Source: Trematomus loennbergii (Eukaryota; Chordata; Actinopteri; Perciformes; Nototheniidae). From it: a stretch of DNA of 64,000 nt. A program made the position numbers and the translations under genes. Under the pieces are notes generated by a model, which did no database searches, had not been told where the DNA came from, and saw only the letters and a list, made by a program, of their open reading frames with translations. How positions within the stretch are numbered: the first letter of the stretch is position 1; each line of letters starts with the position of its first letter. Positions 1 to 11,100 of the stretch are shown in pieces. The stretch spans positions 3,125,518 through 3,189,517 of the forward strand of contig JAAOOA010000048.1 of assembly GCA_012861695.1 (NCBI GenBank). The letters are read 5' to 3'.

Positions 1-23
1 TCGAAATAGAAAATATACATGCA

Positions 24-58
24 GATATATATATATATATATATACAAATATATATAT
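24..58. repeat. AT-rich microsatellite
   Basis: Short run of alternating A and T with small interruptions, lying just beyond the 3' end of the LINE on the minus strand, where an A/T-rich tail is expected. Confidence 0.6.
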
Positions 59-144
59 TCGAAATATATCTAATTATGGAGTATTAAATATGAAACAGAT
101 TATGTATGAGTAAAATGTACAACGTGGTTTTATTTCTAGAGAAA

Positions 145-1148
145 CTATGGAGCAGAGAGTTCTCTTCCAGCCAGAGGTGATTTATTGTACAGTGTTATTG
201 CAGTGGGCAGGAATGTTTTCCAGTATCTGTCCTTGTGACAGGGGAGCTGCAGCAGTCTGTTGGAGAAGGAGCTGCAGCAGTCTGTTGGAGAAGGAGCTGC
301 AGCAGTCTGTTGGAGAAGAGTCCGCTGACTGTCCAGCTGTAGGTGGAGGGTGGGTGGGGATCCATGGGACAACAGCCTGTTCGGTGTCCTCTACCCAGCT
401 TCAAAGGGGTCCAGCTTGATGCCGATGACTGACCCAGCTTTCCTGATCAGTTTATTGATCCTGCTGGTGTCACCGGCTCTGATGCTGCCCCCCCAGCAGA
501 CCGCAGCAAAGAAGAGTGCACTAGCCACCACAGACTGATAGAAAATCTCCAGCATCTTACTGCATACGTTGAAGGATCTCAGCTTCCTCAGAAAATAGAG
601 TCGGCTCATCCCTTCTTGTACACAGCGTCAGTGTTGATCCTCCAGTTCAGCCCATTGTCTAAGTGCACTCCCAGGTACTTGTAGACCTCCACAACTGCCA
701 CATCCTCTCCCAGAATGCACAGGGGCAGAGGAGGAGATGTCCTCTTCCTCCTGAAATCAATGACCATCTCTCTGGTCTTGGCCACATTCAAACGCAGATG
801 ATTTCCTACAGTCCACTCAACAAAATCACCCACCAGCGCTCTGTACTCCTCCTCCCGTCCATCCCTTATACACCCTACCACTGCAGAGTAATCCGAAAAC
901 TTCTGCAGGTGGCATGACTCTGAGTTGTATAGAAAGTCAGAGGTGTATAAGGTGAACAGGAAAGGAGACAGCACAGTCCCCTGTGGGGCTCCAATACTAC
1001 CAACCACCACATCAGACAGCACACTGCCCAGCTGGACGTACTGTGGTCTGTCCGTGAGGTAGTTGGTAATCCAGGAGATGGTGGACGAGTTTACCCTCAT
1101 AGCCTGCAGCTTGTCACTCAGTAGCCGAGGCTGGATCGTATTGAGCTT
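145..1148 (-). pseudogene. 5'-truncated non-LTR retrotransposon reverse transcriptase (Rex/CR1-like)
   Basis: Minus-strand remnant of a LINE ORF2. The piece at 606-1100 has the RT palm features GAPQGTVLSPFLFTLY and, later, YKYLGVHLD. The catalytic FADD-type box reads FSDYSAVVG, so the second aspartate is replaced by tyrosine. A one-base loss near 604 shifts the frame into the thumb region (391-609, SRLYFLRKLRSF). A last block near 145-230 (DRYWKTFLPTAITLYN) is the usual C-terminus of this group. Homology continues upstream of the first ATG to about 1148 and then stops, the normal 5' truncation of a LINE. The Rex1/CR1 grouping is by recognition and is tentative. The copy is dead because of the catalytic change and frameshifts. 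Confidence 0.85.
244..318. repeat. 25-bp tandem repeat, 3 copies
   Basis: Three near-perfect copies of a 25-bp unit starting GAGCTGCAGCAGTCTGTTGG. It expanded inside the C-terminal coding part of the LINE. Because 25 is not a multiple of three, each copy rotates the reading frame. Confidence 0.9.
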
Positions 1149-1443
1149 TAAAACAAATGAATAACGACTCTATATAATAAAACACGGAGGACGGAGATCT
1201 CTTTTTCTCCCCCTCTTCTGACAGCCCAGCAGCTGATCAGAGCACGTCTCCCCTCTCCTGCAGGGGGGCGTGGTCAGCAGAATCAGACCCGTAGACAGCA
1301 AACAGCACATAGAGCGAAATGAGGCATGGCTAAAATGCATGATCTGTTTGGTATTTTGAAAACAGAAACGTATAAATATACCTTATATAGGTATGGCCCT
1401 ACAATATATCATTTAAATATAGCATGATAGGTCCACTTTAATG
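1149..1443. mobile_element. Possible MITE with a GACCTATCATGC-type end
   Basis: Non-coding stretch directly beyond the LINE truncation point. Its right end, GCATGATAGGTCCACTTTAA, resembles 43063-43081 (GCATGATAGGTCCCCTTTAA), suggesting a shared dispersed element end at a TTAA. The opposite end could not be identified, so the limits are approximate. Confidence 0.3.
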
Positions 1444-2640
1444 CATGAGTGATTCAATTTTATTGTTTGATTTTTTCTTTCAACGTGTAGACCAATGTGT
1501 GTAGAAGCTTTCTTATCTACCCAAATAACCTTAAAATAAATATCCCATCAAATAAATAAATATTTATATGGGTGATTTTAATACCATAATACTAAATACG
1601 AAAGATGTCGTCCAACGTTTTATAAAAGTCTATCTTAATGCAACACTCACACGCCATATGCATTCAGAGAGTAATAAGTCACCATAATCATTCCATCGGC
1701 ATCTTAATTAACCAGAAGCAATCCATTACAATGTGTATTACAATGTTCAATACAAGCTAAAATGTTACTATCTTTCAGCTCAAGTTTATATGAGGCTACA
1801 GCAGTCCTGTTGAAGGTCCAATTTAGAAATGTTTTGAGGGTTTACAATCTTGTAATACTACAGAATAATATGTACACATGTACATTTGCCATCTTGTCGT
1901 GAAGAGAAACTAAGAGCGAACATCCAAAGAGCTGGCCACTCTGTACATGCATTTTTTTGTTGTGGCTTTTAAAAGAACAGGTGTCATTTCTTGTAAATGC
2001 TGAAGGGAGGGTGAATTGGGTTCACTGTCTATAGTTCTCTAAATGAAGAATGTACATGCAGGTGGACTGGATATTCAAGCTGTGCTAAAAACAGAACAAT
2101 AAAGGGCGTGAATCAACAAATTCCAACGATCATTGAAGATCTGAAAAAAACACAACACATGTAAAAGATTGTAAAGTGAAATGCAGATTAAATGCAACAC
2201 TTCAATGTGTTATGCTACTTTATGTAGGTGTCTCTATCCGAAAATAATGGTTTTCTTGTGTTTTATGTGTAGACTATGTAGATCTGTATTAAAACCATTT
2301 GAATAAAGCGACATATCAACATGTAGAAAAGTTATTAGTGTTTGCTATGTATAACTGTGTCACCCCATTAAGGTTTTTTGGGGAATTTTTACTCATAACA
2401 ATCTATGGTCTAAGAATGAAAGGTTCTGTTTGTTGTAGAGTTTGTGATTTTAGATGATGGGATATACGAATAAAAAATACTTGACATGACTAGAAACTCT
2501 GAAGACTACATTCAGCAAAACATGTAATATCTCTTGTACATATAAAGACAGTACTGCATTTAAAACTAATTAAAGAACATCACTCAAAGACAAAGTTTGC
2601 TCAACCTTTTTGATTTAGTCTCAATGGATAAAACAGCCTG
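1444..2640. other. Gene-free AT-rich stretch
   Basis: No coding potential, tRNA or terminal repeats seen. It contains one copy (about 1944-2050) of a segment that recurs at 13.6, 14.05, 22.9 and 55.8 kb. It lies upstream of the proposed GIMAP gene 1 promoter. Confidence 0.5.
1944..2050 (+). repeat. Dispersed segment copy (TTTCTTGTAAATGCTGAAGG family)
   Basis: Shares the core TTTCTTGTAAATGCTGAAGG and its surroundings with 13735-13800, 14140-14170, 55838-55870 and, inverted, 22905-22935. No terminal repeats or target duplications found, so it may be duplicated host DNA rather than a transposon. Confidence 0.6.
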
Positions 2641-2671
2641 TAAAATAACACGTACACACCCAGTCTGTATT

Positions 2672-2690
2672 GGGTGTGGTTTGCTGCATG
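2672..2690 (+). promoter_or_regulatory. Shared GIMAP upstream motif
   Basis: GGGTGTGGTTTGCTGCATG lies 112 bp upstream of the proposed gene 1 ATG. The same 19 bases occur 105 bp upstream of the first exons of genes 2 and 3. It contains TGTGGTTT, a match to the RUNX consensus. A role in lymphoid expression is inference. Confidence 0.5.
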
Positions 2691-2783
2691 CAGCTCATAC
2701 AAAAGGAATTGTTTCAAACAGTCTCTTAACTTTCTGTCCTTACCTCTCTGTAAACCAGCACATCTGCTCTCTACAATCCAATA

Positions 2784-2808
2784 ATGGAAGGCTTTATTAC
2801 CAAAGACG
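2784..2808 (+). CDS. GIMAP gene 1, first coding exon (proposed)
   Basis: A 25-nt exon encoding MEGFITKD plus one base, followed by donor GTAGGT. The support is structural: the other two GIMAP-like first exons here (52756-52780 minus and 56734-56758 plus) are also exactly 25 nt from ATG to donor, also end in phase 1, and also sit about 105 bp below the same 19-bp motif. The phase fits the acceptor at 8039-8041, where exon 2 continues with the last two bases of a codon. The peptide differs from the other two, so without transcript evidence this stays a proposal. Intron 1 would be about 5.2 kb and filled with repeats. Confidence 0.5.
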
Positions 2809-3129
2809 GTAGGTCAGGATCAACATGTTTTTATATCCTTTATCTATCGGTGACACAGGTGTCTTTTTGAATATTTGTGCATTCACTTTTTGCATTGTTT
2901 TTCATTTGATCAAGGACTTATTTGTAAACTATTATTGTTCTTTAGTGTGCTTACTATTATTTCCCTTCTTATTTGGTCAAAATGTGTCATCAGTTCATAA
3001 TTATATTAATATAAATTGATCTTTAATTTGTGTATGTGTGATTTTGCAAGACACATGGCCTTAAAATGGGGTTAGTATCATAATTTGTCTTTATAGATTT
3101 TCTTGACTCAGAGACACGTTTTAAAGTGT

Positions 3130-3180
3130 ATGTTGTTTCTTACACTAGAGCACCTCTAGTGGTCGTGTAAGAAACAACAT
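3130..3180. repeat. Strong nested hairpin
   Basis: 16-bp perfect inverted arms (3130-3145 and 3165-3180) enclose a second 8-bp inverted pair (CACTAGAG at 3143-3150 and its complement at 3154-3161). It lies in the proposed intron of GIMAP gene 1, about 90 bp left of a TTAA element. It could be a very short palindromic element; no flanking duplication was found. Confidence 0.7.
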
Positions 3181-3267
3181 GCTCCCGGCCCGTTCATTGC
3201 AAACGAGGGACGTTTATTCACAAATAACCCTCTCTGGAAAATCCTAAATTGTGGAATAGTTTGGCCA

Positions 3268-4429
3268 TTAACCTGTTACGCACGGCCCCCCCGGTACCGG
3301 GCGGATAAACGCGCCATTTGCAGGAAACAACGTCTAAGGAATCTTAATATTTAATAAAACTATGAATGTTTTATATCCATGTAACGGGAAGAAACTCAGC
3401 TAACTGATCTTTTTTTTTTTAAATCCAAAAAAAACCCACAATGCTAGCACTCAGCCTCTGAATTAGCCACGAGCGAAAAAATGTAACGTAAAACGGCACT
3501 TAAACTCACAATAACTCCCTTATTACTAGATGCACAGCCAACCACTCGTTTTTGGTGTCCTGGAGACACTGAATCTGTGGGTGCCCACCTCAACACTCAG
3601 TGATAAACATTTGCGACGCTATAAACGAAAGCGTACATCATAACATGTGGAGCTAAGTAGCTAGAAACGCTAACATGGCTTACCTTGGTCAAAACTGGTC
3701 TTCAATGGCATTAAAACGATAAAAAACGATGCTGCAGTTAATCCATAGGTTCATCCAATGTATCTGTGCCCTCTTTGAAATTATTTCTGATAATCCATAA
3801 GCAATAAAACTGCTTTTTTGTTTCCAAATGCCAGAGCTAGAATGTAGCTCCACTCTGCTTTACATTTACATGCGCGCAGCCCCCACCTTTTCTCTTCACA
3901 ATGAGTGTGTGTGGGCCTCCCCCTTCGATTCTATTGGCTCTAACGGTCAGAAAGAGATGTCAACCATCAAAATCGAGCAAGGGGGCCAGAGATATAGAAA
4001 AAAAACATTTTCACCCAAATCACCTCAGAGGTGGGGTGGTTTTGGCTAAACCTCTCTAAAAAGGTCAAATGTCACTTGTTTTGCATCAATCTTGATACAG
4101 GGTACTTATTATATGTTGTACTTTGGATTCCTAAAGCTTTTAGTCTACTAACCCATCATCCAAGGGTAGTTTTCACTATCTGTAAAAAATAATTTTTGGA
4201 CTGACACTATAATTTACAGTTTTTTACTATGTAAAATCTGAATTTTCTTTAAAATAAAAAACATTTATATTGATTCTGACACTTCTAATCCAACTCAAGA
4301 TGTAACCTTGCTTTGATAAAAGACATTATTCATATAACCCTTTTAGAAGTTAAGTTGTAGTCATTTGTTTTGGGCATGTCATTTTCGAGCCTGAAACATG
4401 AAAAACAGGCTTGGTGCTTAACAGGTTAA
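3268..4429. mobile_element. TTAA-target DNA transposon, non-autonomous (family CCTGTTA, copy 1)
   Basis: Bounded by TTAA at 3268-3271 and 4426-4429, with inverted ends CCTGTTA / TAACAGG just inside. The interior recurs at 27359-28356 and, inverted, at 54181-54595; single ends recur at 10733-10859 and 60290-60389. A TTAA target duplication fits the piggyBac or Kolobok superfamilies. No transposase is present; the open frame in the right half (MGWFWLNLSKK in copy 2) is probably shared only because the copies are related. Confidence 0.7.
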
Positions 4430-4632
4430 AATGCTTTTTGATTCGATTTCTGGCGAGAAGTGTATATTGTACTCTTAGAATCCACGTCCAGTCGATGTGT
4501 AGGATCTATAGTTTGATAGATATTACGAAGATAATTTGAGGTCTCGCCAGGATAACATGTATGCAGCTTCCATGTAAAGTTAGCGTAGGTGAAAACAGTT
4601 TTTCCGGTCTCGAAGTTTTCATAATAAAACCG

Positions 4633-5056
4633 GATATATTCCCCTCACTGTCAAATGATTACACAGTGATAACTGCATTACTCATCCACTAAAACACATC
4701 AGTTTATCCTTGTTAATTACACAATATTGATTGGTTTAAATTGTGTACAATGCTTTTGTGTTTTTAACCTTCGATTCAGAGAAACAAATAGTTTTTTCGG
4801 AGTTTAGACACTCAGTTTCCGAAGACACTACACGACCCAGAATCCCCAGCTATCGTTTGGGACTACAACATCCGCCTTGCTTTACAAACCCCGTGATTAG
4901 TCATCAAGCCCTGTGATTGGATGTTGGAGTGGCAGTGCGACAAGGTTACGCTGAGCGTCAAACAGCTCTATGAAATGGAATGGAACCACGGCAGACTATC
5001 CAAAACTGGAATTGGTCGGGTCCAGCCCCCGGGTCCAGCCTCCCCCCCCCCCCCCC
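4633..5056 (+). repeat. Dispersed repeat ending in a poly-C tract (copy 1)
   Basis: Matches 33345-33655 and, inverted, 35450-35880. All contain AATTACACAA followed by TTGATTGGTTTAAATTGTGT. At 5041-5056 it ends in a run of C; the inverted copy at 35450-35486 ends in the matching G run. So 4.6-5.06 kb is a solo arm of the CAACAC foldback family. Confidence 0.75.
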
Positions 5057-5344
5057 GCGTTCTTTATAAGACGTTTTCGTATTTCCCACAATTAGAAGTT
5101 GCCAGTATTAAACTGTGTACACCCTGGAGGTTTAGGGGATACGAAACACAGTGGTGTTATCAAATTTAAAACATATAATTAATAAATGGTGAATTAATAT
5201 ACCCACATGACACCTAAGGTCAGAAGAGCTTTATTTAACAGCTGGTCTTATGTCTGTGACCCCTCCTGTTGTTCATTGATAAGCCTGAAACATGCACTTG
5301 TCAAGGTTCAGAGGCAAATTTTGCAAATATGGCAGTAGCCATCG

Positions 5345-5405
5345 ATCATCTTAAGAAAAGATAAGATAAGATATACTTTATTGATCCCAAGTTGGGAAAT
5401 GTTTT
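5345..5405 (+). mobile_element. LINE/SINE 3'-tail-like fragment
   Basis: AAGATAAGATAAGATATACT followed by TTTATTGATCCCAAGTTGGG resembles the 3' tail common to fish CR1/Rex-type LINEs. No coding part precedes it. Confidence 0.45.
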
Positions 5406-5419
5406 TGTTACAGCAGCAT

Positions 5420-7250
5420 ACTACTTTGTTCTACTCCACTACAATTCAGAGGTTAACCTGGTATTTTTACTCCACTACATTTATTTGAGTTACTTTGCAG
5501 ATTCTGATTAATGATGTGAAATATAAACAACCCTTAAATCAGACTTTAGTTACACCTGAGTCAAATTCAGGAAGGTGATTGTCAAGTGCCAAAATAAACT
5601 ATGCAATATATTGGACGTTAAGTACTTTGTCAGACTTCATAATCTGTGATAACCCCAACGTTTTTTTCTTATTCAAAAGAAGACCTTAACTTAAAGTATT
5701 CTTTAATGTTTAAATAAAGCCTTATTAGTTTGTCTGTTTTGCACATCCTCCTATTAATATCTTTGGACATCCTGCACTAAACTGTTTTATTGTAGAGATC
5801 ACTACAGTATCTTCTTGATATCTATTCTATATTTCTATCATGCCTTCTACTTTCCCCCAATTTTGTATGTAGGCTACTCTTAATATTTAAATGTTTTCAT
5901 CAAATAAAACTTATTCAACAACAAAATTCAATAACGTGCTTTAACCACTAGGCGGTGCGGGTTAAAAAACAGTGGTGTAGTTAATAAAACATAATAATAT
6001 CAAACATAATATGACTATTAACTTTATTGTGAAATTAAAACAGAACGTAAAGGAAAATACAGTTTCAGTCTCTCGATTTGAAGCTTATGCATTGTACCAT
6101 GAACCTGTATAGACCTGTAACAGTCAACTGCATGAGGAGTTGGAAAGGTAGTTCAGTAAATAATATCTTTAAAAACTACAAAAAATCCCTTTCTATCAGC
6201 TGTGCACCGTTATGGTGTAAATATAACCTATCTACCAATTGGATCAAATATAAAAGTCAGCCGAATTAGTGTTGATACTGCAAGGAGACGTATTGTGTGA
6301 AAAGAAATGGAAGATGTTGTTTAATTGCTAATATATTTATGATCCACGTCACGTATTCAGTTTTGGCGGCATTTCTTACAGTTTGTCAAAAGGTCTTTCA
6401 TCAGGGCTCTATAAATAAATATCTACGGCATATATGTAATATTTAATGCAGCCGAACCGTGTATTACAATGCCGTTATGTGATGACTTCCAAAGAGAAAA
6501 GCAAGAACACTCGGAATAAAGTATTATTTTTTTTTTTTAAATGTTTTCGGATTTCACATGCATAAACACCATCTCCCAACGTGCATTGCGGCTAAACAAT
6601 CCAATCACGAGCTGAGGATCTTGTCTGTTTCCGGTATTGTTCCTGTAAAAACATTCCCAGTTAAACATAAACAAATCGCTAAATAAAAAGATAAAACACT
6701 GGCATGTAATTTACGTTAGAATAAATAGAATGGTTTTGAATAATAGATGAGAGTAAAATCTACGTCACTTTACAGCCCCGCCCACTTTTGGGGAAACCAA
6801 CGCTGTCATTTGAACGGCGATCAAGCCTGAAGCCACAGAGCTCTTCTTTTACTGTCCTTTCTTCTTAGAGGAAGTACAGAAACACGTAACTCTGGATTTG
6901 TTTTAATGTTTGAGGTGCAATAAACGACACAGCAGCTTTTTGGCATGATACAACTATTATTTTCTGCCTCGCTCATGAGAGTAACAGCTGGCGAAATTAC
7001 AGCCTCGCCTACTGATTTTAATCTAAAATGATATTTGTTAAATTACTATTATCATTATTATAAGCAAGACAATAAATGGCAAAGATATGTAGAAAATAAC
7101 CGTATTTAAGATACGTTGATAACAAACGTAACGTGGGAGAAAATATGTTTCTAGAAGATATGTAGAAAATAAACGTATTTGAGATACGTTCATAACAAAC
7201 GTAACGTATCGCTCCTGTGGGTCGTATTATAGGTCGGAACAATCGGCCTA
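5420..7250 (+). repeat. Complex repeat block E, copy 1
   Basis: Non-coding block containing GTGCTTTAACCACTAGGCGG near 5937 and TCAGCTGTGCACCGTTATGG near 6197. It matches 15480-17041 plus 18377-18530 in the same orientation, parts of 19.56-21.1 kb, and 33.7-35.08 kb inverted. This copy lacks the insertions found in copy 2 (16229-16522 and 17042-18368), so it shows the pre-insertion state. No protein-coding sequence recognised. Confidence 0.7.
7082..7205 (+). repeat. About 75-bp tandem repeat, 1.7 copies
   Basis: Unit starts AGATATGTAGAAAATAAACG and runs to TATGTTTCTAG. The same unit occurs at 16970-17040 and, after a hAT insertion, at 18370-18520. Confidence 0.8.
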
Positions 7251-7319
7251 TTTGGTCGTATTAGTTGGAGGACTTGTTGGTTTTTTGTGTTTCACGTCTC
7301 ATGTATGCTTTTGAAAAGT

Positions 7320-7655
7320 GTTCCTGCGACTTTGGCTGCTTGGGAGTGCGGTCGTCTTTCAACCAGGATGTTGTGGGTTAGAGCCCAGCCCGTACAGTCA
7401 ACATGTCGACGATACCTCTGGTAAGATACTGATCCCTGAGTTACTCCTGATTGCCAACGGTGGTGTGTGCGTGTGCGTGTGCGTGTGCGTGTGTGTGCGT
7501 GTGTGGAGTGTGTGTGAGTGCAAGCTTCCCTAGAGCAAGTGGTGCTGCTCTGCATGAATGAGGTGTGAATGGGTGAATGACTCGCAGTGTGTAAGAGATT
7601 TGAGGGGTCCTGAAGACCTGATAAGAGATTTATAAGTACAGTCCATTTACCTCCG
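7320..7655 (+). mobile_element. SINE-like element with (GTGTGC)n insertion
   Basis: Has a degenerate tRNA-like start (GTCGTCTTTCAACCAGGATG then GGGTTAGAGCCC as a B-box-like site), a body ending GAATGGGTGAATGACTCGCA, and the tail ATAAGTACAGTCCATTTACC, which is the end seen on many fish L2-dependent SINEs. A GT/GC microsatellite at 7463-7506 lies inside. It sits in the proposed intron 1 of GIMAP gene 1, about 400 bp upstream of exon 2. Confidence 0.6.
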
Positions 7656-8041
7656 TGTGTGATGTCTGTTTTTACTTCCTGTCTTTGTGTTTTCTTTGTC
7701 TGTTCGCTTTCGATACGTCGTCTATGACCCCCTCTGGTTCCTGATGTGTGGTTTTATGTTCCTTGTGTGATTCCCTGTGTTCCTGCCAATGCTCCTGCAC
7801 AAGTTGGGTATCCTTCTGATTTAATGTGTTGTGATTTTAGATTATATTGTTTGGTTTAATGTAAATCTGTTAATTTTCAAAGAGAGGGGATATCAGATGT
7901 TAGAGGGTCTGACAGGCAGTCCTTGTGGTTTATTTTTATAACCATAAAAGGTTCTATTTGGAACCTCAAAGGTATTTTGTGGTACTGCAAAGAACAAAAA
8001 TGTATGAACACAGCAATAAATAATTTCTTTCTGTTTTTCAG

Positions 8042-8945
8042 TCTGTTCGTCTCAACCTTCTACAAACTGCCACAACACATTCTCGGGCCACAATGATAAG
8101 GCTGTCCGGATTGTCATCGTTGGGAAAACTGGAGCTGGGAAGAGCGCCACAGGAAACACCATTCTGGGAAAACAGTACTTTAAATCAGAGATTTCTCCTA
8201 AATCTCTGACTAAAGACTGTGCTAAGGCCTTTGGGGAAGTGGATGGACAAAAGGTTGCTGTCATTGACACTCCAGGTCTGTTTGACACCAGAACTGAAGA
8301 AAAGAAGATCAGAAAATATATTGTTCAGAGCATTACATTTGCTTCTCCTGGACCCCATGTCTTCCTGATCGTCATCAAACTGGGCAGATTCACAGAGGAA
8401 GAAAAGCAGTCAGTTCAGAAGATTCAGCAAATCTTTGGAAAAGATGCAGACAGATACAGCATGGTCTCTTTACCCACGGTGATGTGCTCAAAGCGAAACC
8501 TATCGAAGAGTTCTTGAAGGAAAGTGAAGATCTGCAGGAACTTGTGGCTAGATGTAACGGGCAGTACCACGTCTTCAATAATAAGGTGAAGGATCGTTCT
8601 CAGGTCAGAGAGCTGCTCGACAAGATCAGAAATATAGCAGAGAAGAACGGAGGAAGCCATTACACCAATGAAATGTTCCAGGAGGCAGAGAGGGAGCTAG
8701 AAGAGGAGAAACAGAGAATCCGTAAAGAGAGAGAGGAGGAAATACGCTTAGAGTGGGAGAAAATGGAGAAGAAAATATTTGCGAAGTATGAGCAACAAAC
8801 TATCTTTGAAATGAAAATGGTAATTGAAACTCTTAAAAGAGACATGGAGCAGGAAAGGAAGGCCAGACAGGAAGCTGAGAAGAGCTCTTTCATAATGAGG
8901 TTTATAAATGGCGTAATTAAAGCATTTAAATCCTTTTTTAAATAA
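8042..8945 (+). CDS. GIMAP-family GTPase, large exon with one frameshift (gene 1)
   Basis: Encodes an AIG1-type GTPase of the GIMAP family, immune-cell GTPases that typically associate with membranes. Exon 2 opens after acceptor TTTTTCAG and reads in phase with the proposed first exon. Seen: G1 P-loop GKTGAGKSATGNT (about 8129-8167), G3 DTPGLFD (about 8269-8289), then SPGPHVFLIVIKLGRFTEEE and the DADRYSMV region. At about 8466 one base is missing compared with gene 2 (GGTCTCTTT against GGTCCTCTTT), so the G4-like THGD segment and everything after it continue in another frame (8484-8945). That part has CNGQYHVFNN, a long Glu/Lys/Arg coiled coil and an amphipathic end (IMRFINGVIKAFKSFFK). The total is about 300 codons, a normal length. 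Without the lost base this would be intact, so a consensus error is as likely as true decay. Confidence 0.85.
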
Positions 8946-9384
8946 CAGCCGGTTTGCGTGAGACAGTCAGGCTTGATGCTGGACGCCAGCAGATTTAGCA
9001 AACCTTTGACTGTCTGACTCCTTGTTAATCTTCACCGTCCCCCTTTTTGAATTTCGTTGTGTGATTTATAGTTTTCTCAGTTATATCAGGGGTGAGTTGT
9101 GACCAAATCCTAAACAGTGTCACAGAATGTCAAGAACAAAGATGTTAATATGGTAAAGTGGTGTTATTAATCTGATATCAACTGAACAATGTTTTTCAGA
9201 TGTTGTGTTTTCTTTGTTTGATTGCTTTTGCTTTTACTAGATAGTAAAAAGAAGGTATTAAGGTTTTGTACTTTAACTTCCTGCTCCCCCTAGGTTATGC
9301 AGATCTCTCTGAAATGTAGTAAAGCCGTAAGACAGGTGGAAAGCTGGATAGTGAAAGTTGTGTGTCTGCGTTCACCGGCTTGAA
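8946..9384 (+). other. 3' flank of GIMAP gene 1
   Basis: Non-coding. The part around 9020-9100 (CTCCTTGTTAATCTTCAC, then GTGATTTATAG) is similar to sequence beside the end of gene 2 near 29260-29315, so the 3' flanks of the two genes are paralogous. No clear AATAAA signal chosen. Confidence 0.5.
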
Positions 9385-9640
9385 CAGATAGTACTTCTGG
9401 AACGCTCTCCCTGCGGAGATCCGCAACATCCCCACGCTTGACGCCTTCAAAAGGGCCCTCAAGAACCATCTGTTTACTAAGGCCTTTGGACCCTAATCTA
9501 TGTGTTGTTTTGTCTGTCTGACTGGTTGTCTGACTGCCTTTTGTTTTGTTTGTTTGTTTTGCCCTGTTCTTCTTTGTTAAGCAACCTCGGGTCTCATGAA
9601 AGGCGCTATATAAATCCAAGCTATTATTATCATTAAAAAT
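9385..9640 (+). mobile_element. L2-type LINE 3' end
   Basis: Contains the last codons of a LINE ORF2 (FWNALPAEIRNIPTLDAFKR then ALKNHLFTKAFGP and a stop) followed by a 3' UTR ending CATGAAAGGCGCTATATAAA and an ATT-rich tail. This is the usual 3' module of fish L2 elements. Everything upstream is truncated. Confidence 0.8.
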
Positions 9641-10660
9641 AATAATACATGGGACTTATATAGCGCTTTTCAATTATTATTACTTTTTTAGGGCTAAGGG
9701 TTGCATTTAGACGCACAAAACGTGGCACATGCATACACTCAGTTAACTGATATGGTTATATTTTGTCAGTTAGGCAAGGTGGCTCGATAGCTCCCTCTAC
9801 ACAACTTTAACAAAGCTCTTGCGCTTCATTTCACCTGTAGATGTACAATATCCATCAGGTATTAACAGGTATATTTAACTTAACTATTGTCCAGTACCTT
9901 TTTAACTCCATAACGATGAGAGCCATAGACTCACCATGAAACAGGAAGTTGTTGTAACTTCATTGTACAGTCTCCAAACTACCAATGTTGAGTGCTTGAT
10001 AAGTCATAGCACCACCTAAAGGCAACAGGTAGTCAGTCCCATGTGACAAACATCATGAAAATAACAATGTGTGGTCTACAATTGATGTTTAGTGACATTC
10101 TGTTTGTTAATAGTGTTTCTCTAGCACCACATAGTGGACATATAAAGTGGTGCAAGGTGTGCAATATCTGTAACTTCCAGCCAATCACACTCCATGCAAC
10201 ATATGTGATATTAATACTTTTTTTTTTACCATAGAACATAAAGTCCATATATGGCATCTTTCTGGAATCTGGGTTTTGTGGTTTAATGGGTCATTTATCT
10301 CAGTGATGTAAGAAACGTGTGGAGTGCATGCATGTTTTTCAGGTAATCACTGTGACTGCACCACAGACAATGATAATTATGTAGAGATTGTGAATAATGT
10401 GTTGCTCAGTGATCATGAAATAAAGCTGATAATAAATGAGTAATGCTTTACTGACATCATTATTATATGTGTAAAAATACAATTACTAGAAAAGGTGTAA
10501 AATTCCCTACAGTGGTATGACGAAAGGTTTTCTGACGTCTGATAGTGCAGGAAGAGGTTGATATAAGAAGGTGTTAACACTCCATCCTTAAGTTTGTCAC
10601 TAATATACAAATCAGTGGGACAATTTATTCTTCCCACGGAGGGGAAATTCCATTTGTTAC
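9641..10660. other. Gene-free stretch with L2-like tail remnants
   Basis: Begins with TGGGACTTATATAGCGCTTT, another L2/SINE tail motif in opposite sense. The rest has no recognised gene or boundary. Confidence 0.45.
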
Positions 10661-10732
10661 CAACATACTCTCACTCCATAAACGTCCAGGAGCGACGCTT
10701 GGTCAGGGTCCCGAGGCGTGCAGTTGGGATGA
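10661..10732. mobile_element. Solo terminal repeat of the CAACAC foldback family
   Basis: Starts CAACATACTCTCACTCC and matches the termini of the 33107-36109 element for about 70 bp, then switches abruptly to a piece of the TTAA CCTGTTA family at GTTTCTTCCCGTTACATGG. Confidence 0.7.
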
Positions 10733-10859
10733 GTTTCTTCCCGTTACATGGATATAAAACATTCATAGTTTATTAAATGAACATGCCCTCAGACACTGTT
10801 TCCTGCAAGATGTTGCGGCTGTGCCCCGGTACCGGGGTCTCTCGGGCTTAACAGGTTAA
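10733..10859 (-). mobile_element. End fragment of the TTAA CCTGTTA family
   Basis: Inverted match to 3268-3395 of copy 1 (TTACATGGATATAAAACATT), ending TAACAGG plus TTAA at 10856-10859. Confidence 0.7.
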
Positions 10860-11100
10860 AGTATTTCGTGAGGCCTTCTAAAATGTTTTAAAATATAATT
10901 AGGGTTGTATTTGAAGAGTTTGTATATTGCGTGTATTACGCAATCGCACAACGGCACGTCCATTAATTCCACAACCACACACATGGATTAACATCGATTT
11001 AATACATGAATGTAGCCTTTGTTTCTGCTAAAAGAGGTGTCAACCAGCTGGGGCAACAAGAAAATTGGCGAAATCGAGGGTGACTATTAAAAAATAAATA
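10860..11100 (+). repeat. Fragment of a foldback arm (19.0-21.7 kb family)
   Basis: AGTATTTCGTGAGGCCTTCT onward matches 21245-21500, the right arm of the 19004-21701 element. Confidence 0.65.

Noticed and set aside
244..318. CRISPR-like array
   Set aside because: Contiguous 25-bp tandem repeats without spacers, in a eukaryotic LINE.
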